DNA from: Actinomyces trachealis
Lineage (GTDB): Bacteria; Actinomycetota; Actinomycetes; Actinomycetales; Actinomycetaceae
NCBI RefSeq assembly: GCF_015711475.1
Contig: NZ_CP065027.1
Coordinates: forward strand, 124,001 to 188,000
Direction: 5' to 3'
DNA length: 64,000 nt
Below, in pieces: positions 34,250-43,133 of the stretch; position 1 is the first letter of the stretch; every line of letters begins with the position of its first letter. Below the pieces are notes generated by a model, which worked only from the letters and a program-made list of their open reading frames with translations, had not been told where the DNA came from and searched no databases. Position numbers and translations under genes: made by a program.

Positions 34250-35944
34250 TCAAATGACCTGCTTGAGCAGCGGCACCCGCCGCCCGATGAAGGAAACCAC
34301 CAGGCACACGAAAGCCACTGTGAGCGCGAGGGTCGGTGCGCCAATGACCGGGATCCACTGGCTGCCAATGCCGGTGTGTGTGGTCACGAACGCGCCCGCG
34401 TTTAAGGACTGGACGCCACGGTTCTTCAGTAGTGCCAGGAAGAAGGGGTGCAGCAGGTAGAGGCCCAGCGTGCAGGCGGACAGCTCGCCCAGCACCCAGG
34501 CGGTGCCACGGTGTGGGTGCCAGTTTCGCAGCGTGAGGAACAGGCAGAACAGGGCTACCGCCTGCAGCGCCGACGTCGGCGAGAAGGGCCCGAACAGCCA
34601 CTCCACGGGCTCGTTGCTGATGTTCAGGCTGTACCAGTAGGTGCCGCCTGCGCTGGCTGCCGTCGCCGCTATGAATCCAAGCGGTGCTAGCAGCAGCGTG
34701 GAAGCCCCGTAACGCCAACGGTTGAGCCAGTAACCCAGCACCATGTAGCCCACGTAACCGGCTTGCTGGGGCGCGAACCTGGACACCACCTGCTGCCAGG
34801 TCTGTCCGTCTACAGGCACTAGTTCTAGCGCGTTGGGCAGTAGCACCACGCCAACGAACAGCCCCACCATCCAGATCGCACCTTGGCGGCCGTTGTGCAG
34901 GGCAGCGTGGATTGGCGGGAGGCACAGGTAGCACACGGCCATGGCGGGCAGGAACCAGAGGTGTCCGTAGTCGCGCAGGAGTTGCAGGGCGATGCTGTAG
35001 GGGCTGTAGTCCTGATGGAAGTGCACTTTGTAGGCCGCGTAGAAGGCTGACCAGAACGCGAACAAGATCAGCATCTTGAAGACGTTGTGGCGCACTAGGC
35101 GGCGCCGGTCCAGCTGTGGGCGGCTGAGCAGGATCGCACCGGAGATCATGAAGAACAGAGGCAGGCTGGCGCGTTGCGAGGCGGACCAGATGTCCATGAA
35201 CAGCCAGTCGCGCGTGCGGGGGTCGGTGGCTAGGAACTCGTTGGCGTGTACTACCACCACCATCATGGCCGCGAAGATGCGTAGTAGGTCCAGGTCGTGG
35301 CGGCGACGGCGGGGTTTGACGGCGGGCTGGTTTTTGCGGGCCGTCTGGTCTTTGCTGGGCTTCCGGGAGGCTTCCTGGGCTGGCGCTGCGAGTGAGGCGG
35401 TGGCGGCCGTGGGGCTCCCTGTTGTGGGTGGGCCAGGGGTGGCTGACTTGGCGGTGGGCCGGGCGTGAGGGGAAGACGCGGTGGCGTCGCGCTCTGCAGC
35501 CAGGGTGGATGGGGCTGGGCTCTGAGCTAAGGGGTCTGAGGTCGTGGAGACCACTGGCTCACCAATTGCGATTGGTTTTGATGGCGGTGACCACGGGTTG
35601 AGCGTGGATGGCGGAGTCACATCGGGCGCTGGGGCACTCGGGGGTGGGGGAGCGGCAGGCGTGGCCGGTGGCTTGGGAGCTGGCGTCGTTGGCTTTGAGG
35701 GTGTCGCAGGGCGCTGGGTGGTGGCCGGTGGCTTGGGAGCTAGCGTCTGCTGGGTTGCGGCTGACGTCGTCGGCTTGGAGGGCCGGGCGGCGCGGGCGAC
35801 CTTGAGTGGCACAACCTCGATGGCGTCAAGGGTGTCGTCGAGGCCGCGTGGTTCGCGCGGGGGCTTGCTGGGCTGGGAGGGGCCAGTAGTCCGCGTGGCT
35901 GGGTGGGCAGCAGGCGGGGTCTTGTCTTTGTTGCTCAAGGTCAT
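34250..35944 (-). CDS. Acyltransferase-3 family membrane protein with long disordered N terminus
   Basis: A 564-residue protein. Residues 1 to about 215 are Pro/Ala/Thr/Ser-rich without predicted structure and should lie in the cytosol. From about 220 a ten-helix acyltransferase-3 domain begins with R-R-H-D-L-D-L-L-R-I-F-A-A and the conserved V-V-V-H-A-N (catalytic-type His) in the first helix. Members move acetyl or other acyl groups onto exported sugars, peptidoglycan or teichoic acid; the acceptor here is unknown. No SGNH domain is fused. The gene stands alone, and the ATG at 35944 has no strong ribosome-binding site. Confidence 0.75.
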   Translation of the reverse strand: MTLSNKDKTPPAAHPATRTTGPSQPSKPPREPRGLDDTLDAIEVVPLKVARAARPSKPTTSAATQQTLAPKPPATTQRPATPSKPTTPAPKPPATPAAPPPPSAPAPDVTPPSTLNPWSPPSKPIAIGEPVVSTTSDPLAQSPAPSTLAAERDATASSPHARPTAKSATPGPPTTGSPTAATASLAAPAQEASRKPSKDQTARKNQPAVKPRRRRHDLDLLRIFAAMMVVVVHANEFLATDPRTRDWLFMDIWSASQRASLPLFFMISGAILLSRPQLDRRRLVRHNVFKMLILFAFWSAFYAAYKVHFHQDYSPYSIALQLLRDYGHLWFLPAMAVCYLCLPPIHAALHNGRQGAIWMVGLFVGVVLLPNALELVPVDGQTWQQVVSRFAPQQAGYVGYMVLGYWLNRWRYGASTLLLAPLGFIAATAASAGGTYWYSLNISNEPVEWLFGPFSPTSALQAVALFCLFLTLRNWHPHRGTAWVLGELSACTLGLYLLHPFFLALLKNRGVQSLNAGAFVTTHTGIGSQWIPVIGAPTLALTVAFVCLVVSFIGRRVPLLKQVI

Positions 35945-36145
35945 AGCAGTAACCAGGGTGTTAGGGACGGGGGTGACCTAGCGGGGGCCTTAGGAAGCAG
36001 GCTCACGTGTGGCGGTTATGAGTGACGATACGCAATCGACCTGCTTGCGACAATTCGAATGTGGGACAGATTTCCTGGGCGGCTGTGCGTGGCGGTGTTC
36101 TTCGGGGCGGGCCTGCTGCAGCCGGTACTCCGCCCGTCTTACTTG

Positions 36146-36375
36146 TCAGTCCCCAAGCTCCATCAGGTAACACAGCATCCGCTCCTCACCGCCAGGCTCC
36201 GTGTTGGTGAAGCTCTGGGACTCGTAGAAGCGGTGCGCGCCGTCGAAAGCTGCTCGCCGGGCCGGGTCGCCCACCGCGACGGCCGCGAGGACCGCAGCGA
36301 CGAGCCGCCCGGCGAGCACACGGGATCGGCGCCGTAGCCGACGGCGAGGTCGTGCGCGGTGACGATGGGCTCCAT
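36146..36375 (-). pseudogene. Degraded gene fragments between acyltransferase and dnaK
   Basis: In one frame, from an ATG at 36375, the translation M-E-P-I-V-T-A-H-D-L-A-V-G-Y-G looks like the first residues of an ABC-transporter ATPase. Then sense is lost. A second frame, ending at 36146, reads A-A-F-D-G-A-H-R-F-Y-E-S-Q-S-F and then a short tail, resembling the C-terminal end of a GNAT-type acetyltransferase. Neither is a complete gene. The stretch is best read as fused decay remnants inside a 590-bp gap. Confidence 0.45.
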
Positions 36376-36422
36376 GCGCGCAGTGTTCCTCACCGCCCGG
36401 GAATATCCTCGAGGCACGTCAG

Positions 36423-36506
36423 GTTGAGCCAGTCAGACTCAAGACTGCGACGTCAGAAGTTGACAAGCTCTGACTCAACCACAATCCTGAGTGCATACGA
36501 CTCAAC
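36423..36506 (+). promoter_or_regulatory. dnaK promoter with three HspR (HAIR) operators
   Basis: Three inverted repeats follow the HAIR pattern CTTGAGT-N7-ACTCAAG: GTTGAGC-N7-ACTCAAG at 36423-36443, GTTGACA-N7-ACTCAAC at 36459-36479 and CCTGAGT-N7-ACTCAAC at 36486-36506. The middle one contains a perfect -35 hexamer TTGACA (36460-36465), with a weak -10 (AATCCT) 17 bp downstream. HspR bound here would block the promoter, and hspR is the last gene of this operon. Confidence 0.85.
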
Positions 36507-36533
36507 CGTCCGACAACCATTTAGGAGACCCAC

Positions 36534-38387
36534 ATGGCACGCGCCGTCGGTATCGACCTTGGAACCACCAACTCCGCCATCGCCGTCCTAGAGGGTGGCG
36601 AGCCCACCATCATCCCCAACGCCGAGGGTGGGCGCACCACCCCCTCCGTGGTCGCCTTCTCCAAGTCCGGGGAGGTCCTCGTGGGAGAGGTCGCCAAGCG
36701 TCAGGCGGTCACCAACGTTGACCGCACCATCTCCTCCGTCAAGCGCCACATGGGCACCGACTGGTCGGTCAGCATCGACGACAAGAAATACACCGCCCAG
36801 GAGATCAGCGCCCGCATCCTGGCCAAGCTCAAGGCCGACGCCGAGGCCTACCTGGGTGAGACCGTCACCAACGCCGTCATCACCGTCCCCGCCTACTTCA
36901 ATGACGCCGAGCGTCAGGCCACCAAGGAGGCCGGGACCATCGCAGGCCTGACGGTGGACCGCATCGTTAACGAGCCCACCGCCGCAGCCCTGGCCTACGG
37001 CCTGGACAAGGGTAAAGAGGACGAACTCATCCTGGTCTTCGACCTGGGTGGCGGTACTTTTGACGTCTCCCTGCTGGAGGTCGGCAAGGACGAGGACGGC
37101 TTCTCCACCATCCAGGTGCGCGCCACCAACGGTGACAACCGCCTAGGCGGCGACGACTGGGACGCCCGCATCGTCGAGTGGCTGGTAAAGCAGGTCAAGG
37201 ACAAGAACGGCGTGGACCTGGCCAAGGACAAGATCGCCATGCAGCGTCTCAAGGACGCCGCCGAGCAGGCCAAGAAGGAGCTCTCCAGTGCGATGAGCAC
37301 CAACATCAACCTGCAGTACCTGTCCATGAGCGAGGCAGGCCCCGTACACTTGGACGAGAAGCTCACCCGCGCCCAGTTCGAGGAGATGACCGCTGACCTG
37401 CTGGAGCGCACCAAGCTACCCTTCCGCAACGTCATCAAGGACGCTAGCGTCCAGCTTTCCGAGATCGATCACGTAGTCCTGGTGGGTGGCTCCACCCGCA
37501 TGCCCGCAGTCTCCGCGGTGGTGCGTGAACTAACCGGCGGCAAGGAACCCAACAAGGGTGTCAACCCGGATGAGGTCGTGGCCGTCGGTGCCTCCCTCCA
37601 GGCTGGCGTCATCCAGGGTGACCGCAAGGACGTGCTGCTGATCGATGTGACCCCCCTGTCCCTGGGCATCGAGACCAAGGGTGGGGTCATGACCCGCCTG
37701 ATCGAGCGCAACACGGCCATCCCGACCAAACGCTCCGAAGTGTTCTCCACCGCCGAGGACAACCAGCCCTCCGTACTGATCCAGGTCTACCAGGGTGAGC
37801 GCGAGTTCGCCCGCGACAACAAGCCGCTAGGCACCTTCGAACTCACTGGTATCGCCCCCGCGCCGCGTGGCATCCCGCAGATCGAGGTGTCCTTCGACAT
37901 CGACGCCAACGGCATCGTCCACGTCTCCGCTAAAGACCGCGGCACCGGCAAGGAACAGTCCATGACCATCTCGGGCGGCTCGGCCCTGCCTAAGGAGGAC
38001 ATCGACCGCATGGTCAAGGAGGCTGAGGCCCACGCCGAGGAGGACAAGAAGCGCCGCGAGGAGGCTGAGACCCGCAACGCTGCTGAGCAGCAGGCCTACT
38101 CCATCGAGAAGCTCCTCAAGGACAACAAGGACAAGCTGCCCGAGGATATCCACTCCGAGGTCTCCAGTGCGGTAGACGAGCTGAAGAAGACCCTGGAGGG
38201 CACGGACATCGAGCCCATCAGGACCGCCCAGACCAAGCTCAACGACGTCGCCCAGAAGATCGGCGAGGCCCTGTACGCCTCCGAGCAGGCGGCCCAGGCC
38301 GCCGGTGAGGCGGCCCCGCAGGAGGCCTCCGCTGCGGAAGACGACATCGTGGACGCCGAGATTATCGACGACGAGGACACCAAGTGA
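36534..38387 (+). CDS. dnaK: Hsp70 chaperone DnaK
   Basis: A 617-residue Hsp70. The N-terminal ATPase has G-I-D-L-G-T-T-N-S and [10 protein letters not shown]; the linker and substrate domain contain [10 protein letters not shown], and the C terminus ends in acidic residues. It folds and refolds proteins with DnaJ and GrpE and, in actinobacteria, also acts as co-repressor with HspR. The ATG has an AGGAG site. First gene of dnaK-grpE-dnaJ-hspR. Confidence 0.97.
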   Translation: MARAVGIDLGTTNSAIAVLEGGEPTIIPNAEGGRTTPSVVAFSKSGEVLVGEVAKRQAVTNVDRTISSVKRHMGTDWSVSIDDKKYTAQEISARILAKLKADAEAYLGETVTNAVITVPAYFNDAERQATKEAGTIAGLTVDRIVNEPTAAALAYGLDKGKEDELILVFDLGGGTFDVSLLEVGKDEDGFSTIQVRATNGDNRLGGDDWDARIVEWLVKQVKDKNGVDLAKDKIAMQRLKDAAEQAKKELSSAMSTNINLQYLSMSEAGPVHLDEKLTRAQFEEMTADLLERTKLPFRNVIKDASVQLSEIDHVVLVGGSTRMPAVSAVVRELTGGKEPNKGVNPDEVVAVGASLQAGVIQGDRKDVLLIDVTPLSLGIETKGGVMTRLIERNTAIPTKRSEVFSTAEDNQPSVLIQVYQGEREFARDNKPLGTFELTGIAPAPRGIPQIEVSFDIDANGIVHVSAKDRGTGKEQSMTISGGSALPKEDIDRMVKEAEAHAEEDKKRREEAETRNAAEQQAYSIEKLLKDNKDKLPEDIHSEVSSAVDELKKTLEGTDIEPIRTAQTKLNDVAQKIGEALYASEQAAQAAGEAAPQEASAAEDDIVDAEIIDDEDTK

Positions 38388-39016
38388 GCGAGCACGCCGA
38401 GGAACCCGGCGGCGGCGAGGTCGACCCCGCTCTTGCCGAGGCGGTGGAGGCAGCCTTCGACGACGTTGACCTGGACGCTGCCGCAGCCGCTCCCACTGCG
38501 GCCGCCCAGGCCCCGGCCGACGGCGAGCCAGAGGAGGCGGAGCCCCCCACTGAGGAGCCCAGCGAGCTGGAGGTGGCTCAGGCCTCAGCCGCCCAGGCGG
38601 CTGAGGACCTGGCCCGAGCTCGCGCCGACCTGTACAACCTCCAGCAGGAGTACCAGAGCTTCGTGCGGCGCTCCCGCGAAGGGGCCCAGGGACACCGTGA
38701 GGCTGGCCAGGCCGCCGTGGTCGAGGCTCTGATTCCGGTGCTGGACGAGGTTGCCCTGGCCCGGGAGCACGGGGACCTGACGGGGCCCTTCGAGGCTATG
38801 GCGGGAAAGCTGGAGTCCGTCCTGGGGGACAAGTTCGGCCTAGTGCGCTTTGGGGAGGTTGGGGAGGTCTTCGACCCGGCCCTGCACGAGGCGCTGATGG
38901 CCGTGGAGTCCGCTGAGGTGGAGGAGCCGACCGTCAACCTGGTCCTGCAGCCGGGCTACCGGCTGGGGGAGAGGGTCGTGCGGGCGGCCCGAGTCCAGGT
39001 GGCCAACCCCGCCTGA
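38384..39016 (+). CDS. grpE: Nucleotide exchange factor GrpE
   Basis: A 210-residue GrpE. A long acidic, Ala-rich N-terminal arm (about 65 residues) precedes the coiled-coil dimerisation helix and the beta domain that contacts DnaK, with F-D-P-A-L-H-E-A-L near residue 165. It releases ADP from DnaK. The GTG start overlaps the dnaK stop (GTGA). Confidence 0.92.
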   Translation: MSEHAEEPGGGEVDPALAEAVEAAFDDVDLDAAAAAPTAAAQAPADGEPEEAEPPTEEPSELEVAQASAAQAAEDLARARADLYNLQQEYQSFVRRSREGAQGHREAGQAAVVEALIPVLDEVALAREHGDLTGPFEAMAGKLESVLGDKFGLVRFGEVGEVFDPALHEALMAVESAEVEEPTVNLVLQPGYRLGERVVRAARVQVANPA

Positions 39017-39024
39017 CCCGCCCA

Positions 39025-39092
39025 CCGGTCTCACGAGACCGGCAAGAGCACAACCAGGTGGTGCGGGCGCCTCAGCCCGAGGGGCCCGCACC
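39025..39092 (+). promoter_or_regulatory. Two hairpins in the grpE-dnaJ gap
   Basis: CCGGTCTC/GAGACCGG (39025-39042) is followed by GGTGCGGGC/GCCCGCACC (39060-39092, with an inner CCTC/GAGG stem). They occupy the 117-bp gap, the only large gap inside the operon. They could reduce read-through into dnaJ-hspR or set mRNA processing; that is inference. Confidence 0.45.
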
Positions 39093-39133
39093 AACAACCA
39101 ACCCACCCACCCACAGACAGGAGGCGGTGACCG

Positions 39134-40156
39134 ATGGCCAGCCAGGACTGGATGACCAAAGACTTCTACGCGGTCCTCGGCGTCAGCAAGGACGCCGACG
39201 CCGCCGCCATCAAAAAGGCCTACCGCACGCTCGCCAAGAAGTACCACCCGGACCGCAACCCCGGGGACGAGGCTGCGGCAGAGCGCTTCAAGAACATCGG
39301 TGAGGCCTACGCCGTCCTGTCCGATGAGGGGGAGCGCAAGCAGTACGACGCCATCCGCTCCATGGCTGGCGGCGGCGCCCGCTTCACCTCCGGCAGCGGC
39401 GGTGCAGGAGGCGCCGGGTTTGAGGACATCCTGTCCTCCATGTTCGGGGCCTCCTCCGCCAGCTACGGGGGCCGCCCCGGCGCCGAGCCCGACATCGACG
39501 ACCTGCTGCGCATGTTCGGCGGCCAGGCCAGCCCCACCCGCAAGAACGGTCGCCCCGGCACCTTCGACTTCGGCTTCGGTGGCTTCGGTGGGCGCAGCCA
39601 GGTGCAGCGCGGCGCGGACGTGACCACCACCGTCACCCTCCCCCTGCGCGACGCCGTCTCCGGCACGGACGCAGAGCTAACCGCCGACGGCCGCACCACC
39701 CGCGTGCGCATCCCTGCTGGCGTGACCGACGGCAAAAAGATCCGCCTGCGCGGCAAGGGCCGCCCCGGCAGCCACGGCGGGGAGAGTGGTGACATGATCG
39801 TCACCATCAAGGTGGCGGAGCATCCGGTCTACGGCTTCGACGGCACCAACCTGACCATGCACCTGCCGGTCACCCTGACCGAGGCCGCTCTGGGAGCGGA
39901 TATCGAGGTGCCGTTGCTCGACGGCGCCACCGCCCGCATGCGCGTCAAGGCCGGCACTGCCTCCGGCACCACCATGCGCCTGCGCGGCAAGGGCCCCAAG
40001 TCCAAGGGGGGCAAGCCCTGCGACGTGCTGGTCACCCTGGAGGTGGCCGTGCCCAAACGCCTGTCCAAGGAAGCCAAGCAGGCCTTGCAGGCATTCGACG
40101 CCGCCATGGGGGAGACCGATCCCCGTGCGGCGCTCCGTGAGGTGGCCACCAGATGA
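39134..40156 (+). CDS. dnaJ: DnaJ-family co-chaperone lacking the zinc-finger domain
   Basis: A 340-residue J-protein. The J domain (residues 9-75) has the essential H38-P-D. A Gly-rich/Phe stretch and the two C-terminal beta-sandwich domains follow. The four CxxCxGxG zinc-binding repeats of type I DnaJ are absent, making it a CbpA-like (type II) J-protein although it sits in the dnaK operon. It stimulates DnaK ATP hydrolysis and hands over substrates. The ATG has an AGGAGG site. Confidence 0.88.
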   Translation: MASQDWMTKDFYAVLGVSKDADAAAIKKAYRTLAKKYHPDRNPGDEAAAERFKNIGEAYAVLSDEGERKQYDAIRSMAGGGARFTSGSGGAGGAGFEDILSSMFGASSASYGGRPGAEPDIDDLLRMFGGQASPTRKNGRPGTFDFGFGGFGGRSQVQRGADVTTTVTLPLRDAVSGTDAELTADGRTTRVRIPAGVTDGKKIRLRGKGRPGSHGGESGDMIVTIKVAEHPVYGFDGTNLTMHLPVTLTEAALGADIEVPLLDGATARMRVKAGTASGTTMRLRGKGPKSKGGKPCDVLVTLEVAVPKRLSKEAKQALQAFDAAMGETDPRAALREVATR

Positions 40157-40569
40157 GGCGCGCCGGCCAGGGACTCGGCTTCCCCGCCGCCGACGCGGCT
40201 GAACGGGCGGTCTACGTGATCTCCGTGGCCGCAGACCTGGCTGGCATGCACCCGCAGACCCTGCGTCAGTACGACCGCCTGGGCCTAGTCATTCCCGCCC
40301 GCACGAGTGGACGCGGCCGCCGCTACTCCCATCGCGACGTCGAGCGGTTACGCCGTGTGCAGGCCCTCAGCCAGGAGGGCATCAACCTAGAAGGCATCCG
40401 CCGCATTCTGGAGCTGGAACGGGCGGTGGAGCGCCTGGAGCTGGAGAACCGCGCCCTGCGCCTGCGCCAGGCCGCCGTCGAGCGCTTCTTCGCTGCCGCT
40501 GCCGACGGCGAGGTGCAGGTCGTTAGCGGCCCGCCGCGCGCCGCCCGCACCCCCTCCACGCGGGTCTGA
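40153..40569 (+). CDS. hspR: Heat-shock repressor HspR (MerR family)
   Basis: A 138-residue MerR-type regulator. The helix-turn-helix and wing are read in [20 protein letters not shown] and [12 protein letters not shown] coiled coil ([10 protein letters not shown]) and an Arg/Thr-rich tail follow. It should bind the HAIR repeats before dnaK and clpB in this window and autorepress its own operon. The ATG overlaps the dnaJ stop (ATGA). Confidence 0.93.
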   Translation: MRRAGQGLGFPAADAAERAVYVISVAADLAGMHPQTLRQYDRLGLVIPARTSGRGRRYSHRDVERLRRVQALSQEGINLEGIRRILELERAVERLELENRALRLRQAAVERFFAAAADGEVQVVSGPPRAARTPSTRV

Positions 40570-40576
40570 GAGGCCG

Positions 40577-40599
40577 CCATGGGGAGAAAAGGCCACTAG
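40577..40599 (+). repeat. Copy B of the 20-bp dispersed element, upstream of the DUF4282 gene
   Basis: CCATGGGGAG-A-AAA-GGCCACTAG matches the element at 4251-4270 apart from a 3-base insertion. It lies 55 bp before the DUF4282 start, just after hspR. Confidence 0.55.
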
Positions 40600-40653
40600 C
40601 ATCCCCTCCATCTCCATGTACCCTGGGTGGGAACCCTCATGAAGGAAGGTACT

Positions 40654-41154
40654 ATGTCCAATCCCGTCATGCCCGGACAGCCCTACAACCCGCAGCCTGG
40701 GGCCTCCGGTCCTTCTGCTGGCTCCGCCCCGGTCTACGCCTCCTACCAGGGGGGCCAGGCGCAGCAGACCACCTACAACGCCTCCCCTGGTTATGCCTCC
40801 GCTCCCTCTGCCCCGGCGCCCGGCATGCCCGGCATGCCCGGAGCGCCCGCTGTTCCGGCAGGCCCCGCGCAGGACTCCGTGTTGACCAACCTGTTTGACA
40901 CCACCCGCACCTTCGCGCAGAAGTACGGCAAGATCGTCATCCTGCTGGGCGCCATCGCCTACTTTGGTGCCTGGCTGTTCGGCTTGATCCAGTCCGGCAT
41001 GCGTCTGGGTGACCACTACTCGGGCAGCACCGCCGTCGTCAGCTTCATTGAGCAGCTGCTGATCGGACTGGTGGGTGCCGCTGTGAAGCTCTTCATGCTG
41101 CGCCTGGTCGTTGAGATTGCCGCGAACCTTGGCAAGGGCAAGGACCAGGAGTAA
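40654..41154 (+). CDS. DUF4282 domain membrane protein
   Basis: A 166-residue protein. An N-terminal Pro/Gly/Tyr-rich, low-complexity cytosolic part of about 80 residues comes before a DUF4282-type domain with two membrane helices (I-V-I-L-L-G-A-I-A-Y-F-G and F-I-E-Q-L-L-I-G-L-V-G). The family's function is unknown. I chose the ATG at 40654, preceded by GAAGGAAGG, over starts at 40627 and 40639. It carries copy B of the dispersed element upstream and may be cotranscribed with the membrane protein that follows. Confidence 0.7.
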   Translation: MSNPVMPGQPYNPQPGASGPSAGSAPVYASYQGGQAQQTTYNASPGYASAPSAPAPGMPGMPGAPAVPAGPAQDSVLTNLFDTTRTFAQKYGKIVILLGAIAYFGAWLFGLIQSGMRLGDHYSGSTAVVSFIEQLLIGLVGAAVKLFMLRLVVEIAANLGKGKDQE

Positions 41155-41207
41155 GCCTGGCCTAGCCCTGAGCGCGGCGGCCCCGCCTCCGCGCACCAGG
41201 AATGAGC

Positions 41208-41888
41208 ATGACAGAGGACAAGCACGTCAGCGACGAGCCGGACTACGGCAAGCGCGTCAGCGCTGAGGAACTAGCCCGGATCATGCGGGAGCAAGGTATT
41301 CAGGCTCCCGTTCGCAAAGGTATTAGTGTTGGCCCTGGTTCTGGGGGCATTGTGCGCACCCAGAACCAGGAGTCAGCGCGCCACCAGACGGACCGAGACT
41401 CCGCCAGGTCCAAGAGCCGGTGGGGCTTGTTCCTCATGGGGCTGGTCACCTTGTTGGTGCTGCCGATGGCCGTGACCTACGGGGCCGTCAGCTACATGAC
41501 CGGCAGCAACTCCGCCGCCGCCGTGGTGGTGCCAGAGTCCGGCTCCGTCTACCTGCAGCAGGGAACCGAGGCAGGCGTCTACACCACGCAGTTCGGTTAC
41601 AAGACCAGTAGTTGCTCCGTGAAGGGGCCCGACGGCGCCGCTATCGTCACCACGACGACGGGCCAGACCTCCACCTCCACTTTCAAGGTGTCCAAGTCGG
41701 GGCTGTACACCGTCAGCTGCCCGGGGGTCGCGAAGTCCTCCATGGTGCTGGTTGGTCCGGCCATATTGGAGTCGCGGATCTGGGTGGGAGTAGCAGGGAT
41801 CTTGGTCAGCGGCTTCATTGGGCTGATGGGCCTGGGGCTGACGATCGCGGGACTAGTGCGCGTGGTGCGCCAGCGTCCCACTGCCTAG
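41208..41888 (+). CDS. Membrane protein of unknown function with external beta domain
   Basis: A 226-residue protein I do not recognise. It has a charged N-terminal cytosolic part of about 70 residues, a first membrane helix, an external domain of about 90 residues with two cysteines (S-S-C-S-V and V-S-C-P-G) that could form a disulphide, a second membrane helix and a short basic end. The external domain reads like an Ig-type beta fold. The ATG at 41208 fits an AGGA site better than the ATG at 41202. It follows the DUF4282 gene by 53 bp. Confidence 0.6.
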   Translation: MTEDKHVSDEPDYGKRVSAEELARIMREQGIQAPVRKGISVGPGSGGIVRTQNQESARHQTDRDSARSKSRWGLFLMGLVTLLVLPMAVTYGAVSYMTGSNSAAAVVVPESGSVYLQQGTEAGVYTTQFGYKTSSCSVKGPDGAAIVTTTTGQTSTSTFKVSKSGLYTVSCPGVAKSSMVLVGPAILESRIWVGVAGILVSGFIGLMGLGLTIAGLVRVVRQRPTA

Positions 41889-41992
41889 CCAGGCTGTCAC
41901 CCTGCTTTCCGGTTGCGCTGCTGGGGTCTGCTTTACCGCACCTCGTTTGCCGCACCTGGCCCGGCCCCACCGCCTGGACGCGCAGCAACGCA

Positions 41993-42027
41993 GAGGGTCC
42001 CCACACCATGTAGGTGCGGGGGCCCTC
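41993..42027. terminator. 15-bp stem terminator
   Basis: GAGGGTCCCCACACC (41993-42007) pairs with GGTGCGGGGGCCCTC (42013-42027) with one G-U pair and one mismatch, around a 5-base loop. It lies between convergent genes. Confidence 0.7.
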
Positions 42028-42075
42028 CCTTGACAGCTCAGGTTTCGAGCTGCTGGCGGCCTAAGCCGCGCGAAG

Positions 42076-42255
42076 TCACTTGCCGATCGCGTTGTCCGCG
42101 GCGTCGCGGGCGGCGTCGATCTTCTCGTCGAACTTGCCACCGGTGACCTTCTTGGCGATGCCCTGGGCAGCGTCAAGCGCCTTGTCGGAGGCAGCCTCGA
42201 TCTTGTCTTCATCAACGAGCTCGGAAGCCTTCTTCTTCAGGTCATCAAGTCCCAT
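42076..42255 (-). CDS. Rv0909/MT0933-like antitoxin-family small protein
   Basis: A 59-residue charged helical protein: M-G-L-D-D-L-K-K-K at the start, then E-D-K-I-E-A-A-S-D-K-A and G-G-K-F-D-E-K-I-D, ending in D-N-A-I-G-K. This matches the MT0933 antitoxin family. In Mycobacterium the partner toxin (Rv0910, SRPBCC fold) is the next gene; no such gene is adjacent here, so it may be a stand-alone stress protein. A good AAAGGGGA site precedes the ATG at 42255. Confidence 0.7.
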   Translation of the reverse strand: MGLDDLKKKASELVDEDKIEAASDKALDAAQGIAKKVTGGKFDEKIDAARDAADNAIGK

Positions 42256-42366
42256 GGTGTTCCCCTTTCGTCGGGTGACGGAGCGCCGGATGGCAGCCCG
42301 TCTCCCGCAAATCGTCTCAGGACAGGCGCAAGCCTGCCAAATCACACAGGCTGGTTTGGGGTCCTG

Positions 42367-42627
42367 TCAGCGCAGGGAGGAAAAGACCGTCTCCTTCAAG
42401 CCGTCCTGCGTGGCCTTGCCCCCCGTGGTGATGACGATCTGGGTTCCCGGGGCAGCATCCCTCTTAGGTTTCTCGCTCCTCTCCCCGGTCCCGGGGTTGC
42501 TGGCGCCGACTCCTGTGGCGTAACTAGCCTCTGCGCTGCTGGACGAGCTGGAGGACCTGCTGTCGGCAGGGCCAAGCATAAGCGAGCAGCCGGAGGAAAG
42601 CAGGGCGAGGGTGGTTGCACACGCCAC
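42367..42627 (-). CDS. Small putative lipoprotein, start possibly disrupted
   Basis: An 86-codon frame starting at GTG 42627. It encodes a hydrophobic stretch ending L-L-S-S-G-C (lipobox-like), then a Ser-rich linker and about 45 residues without recognisable fold. There is no ribosome-binding site before this GTG. The apparent signal-peptide reading continues upstream as R-A-A-L-V-A but meets a TAG six codons before the GTG's partner residues, while an AAGGAG site lies about 35 bp upstream in another frame. The gene may therefore have lost its start by a small deletion or frameshift. Confidence 0.4.
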   Translation of the reverse strand: MACATTLALLSSGCSLMLGPADSRSSSSSSSAEASYATGVGASNPGTGERSEKPKRDAAPGTQIVITTGGKATQDGLKETVFSSLR

Positions 42628-43133
42628 CAGGGCTGCGCGCTACAAGTCAGTCCAGACGTGAACTCCTTGGCTATCACTGGTGGAGAGATAGGGGCCGCAC
42701 CCCGCCCAGCAGCCTTGTGCTGGGGCTGGGCGTGGCTGACAGGCACGGCAAGGAGCTGATTAGCACGACGGGATAGCGACGGCGCGTCTGGGCCTCCGTA
42801 GCTCAGGGTCACGGTCTGGCAGGCGCTAGGGACTACGCAGGTGCCAGGCTGGCCCCATGCTAGACCGGTTGCAGAGCCGCAACGCCTTACACGGGTAGCC
42901 CCCTCCGGTGAGGCAGACGCTCCCCCGCTAGGGGGAGACGTGACCGCCGCAGTCAGCCTGTGGCAGGAGGCGTGCTGCAGCAGGGCCGATAGTGTGGGGA
43001 GGAACCTGACGGCGTACGTGCTCTGCGGCAGGCCACCTGCCCAGACCACCTGCTCCAGATCGTGCGGACGCACCGCCTCGGCTGTGCTGCCGCACCCCTA
43101 CCGCCAGCCCCCTAGGCAGAAGGACCTGCACAG
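42628..43133. other. 506-bp gap before lysX
   Basis: No convincing gene. A frame at 42841-43137 (+) and one at 42396-43073 (-) are open but have no family resemblance or good starts. A 7-bp stem with tetraloop, CTCCCCC-GCTA-GGGGGAG, lies at 42920-42937. The region probably holds the lysX promoter and leader. Confidence 0.4.
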
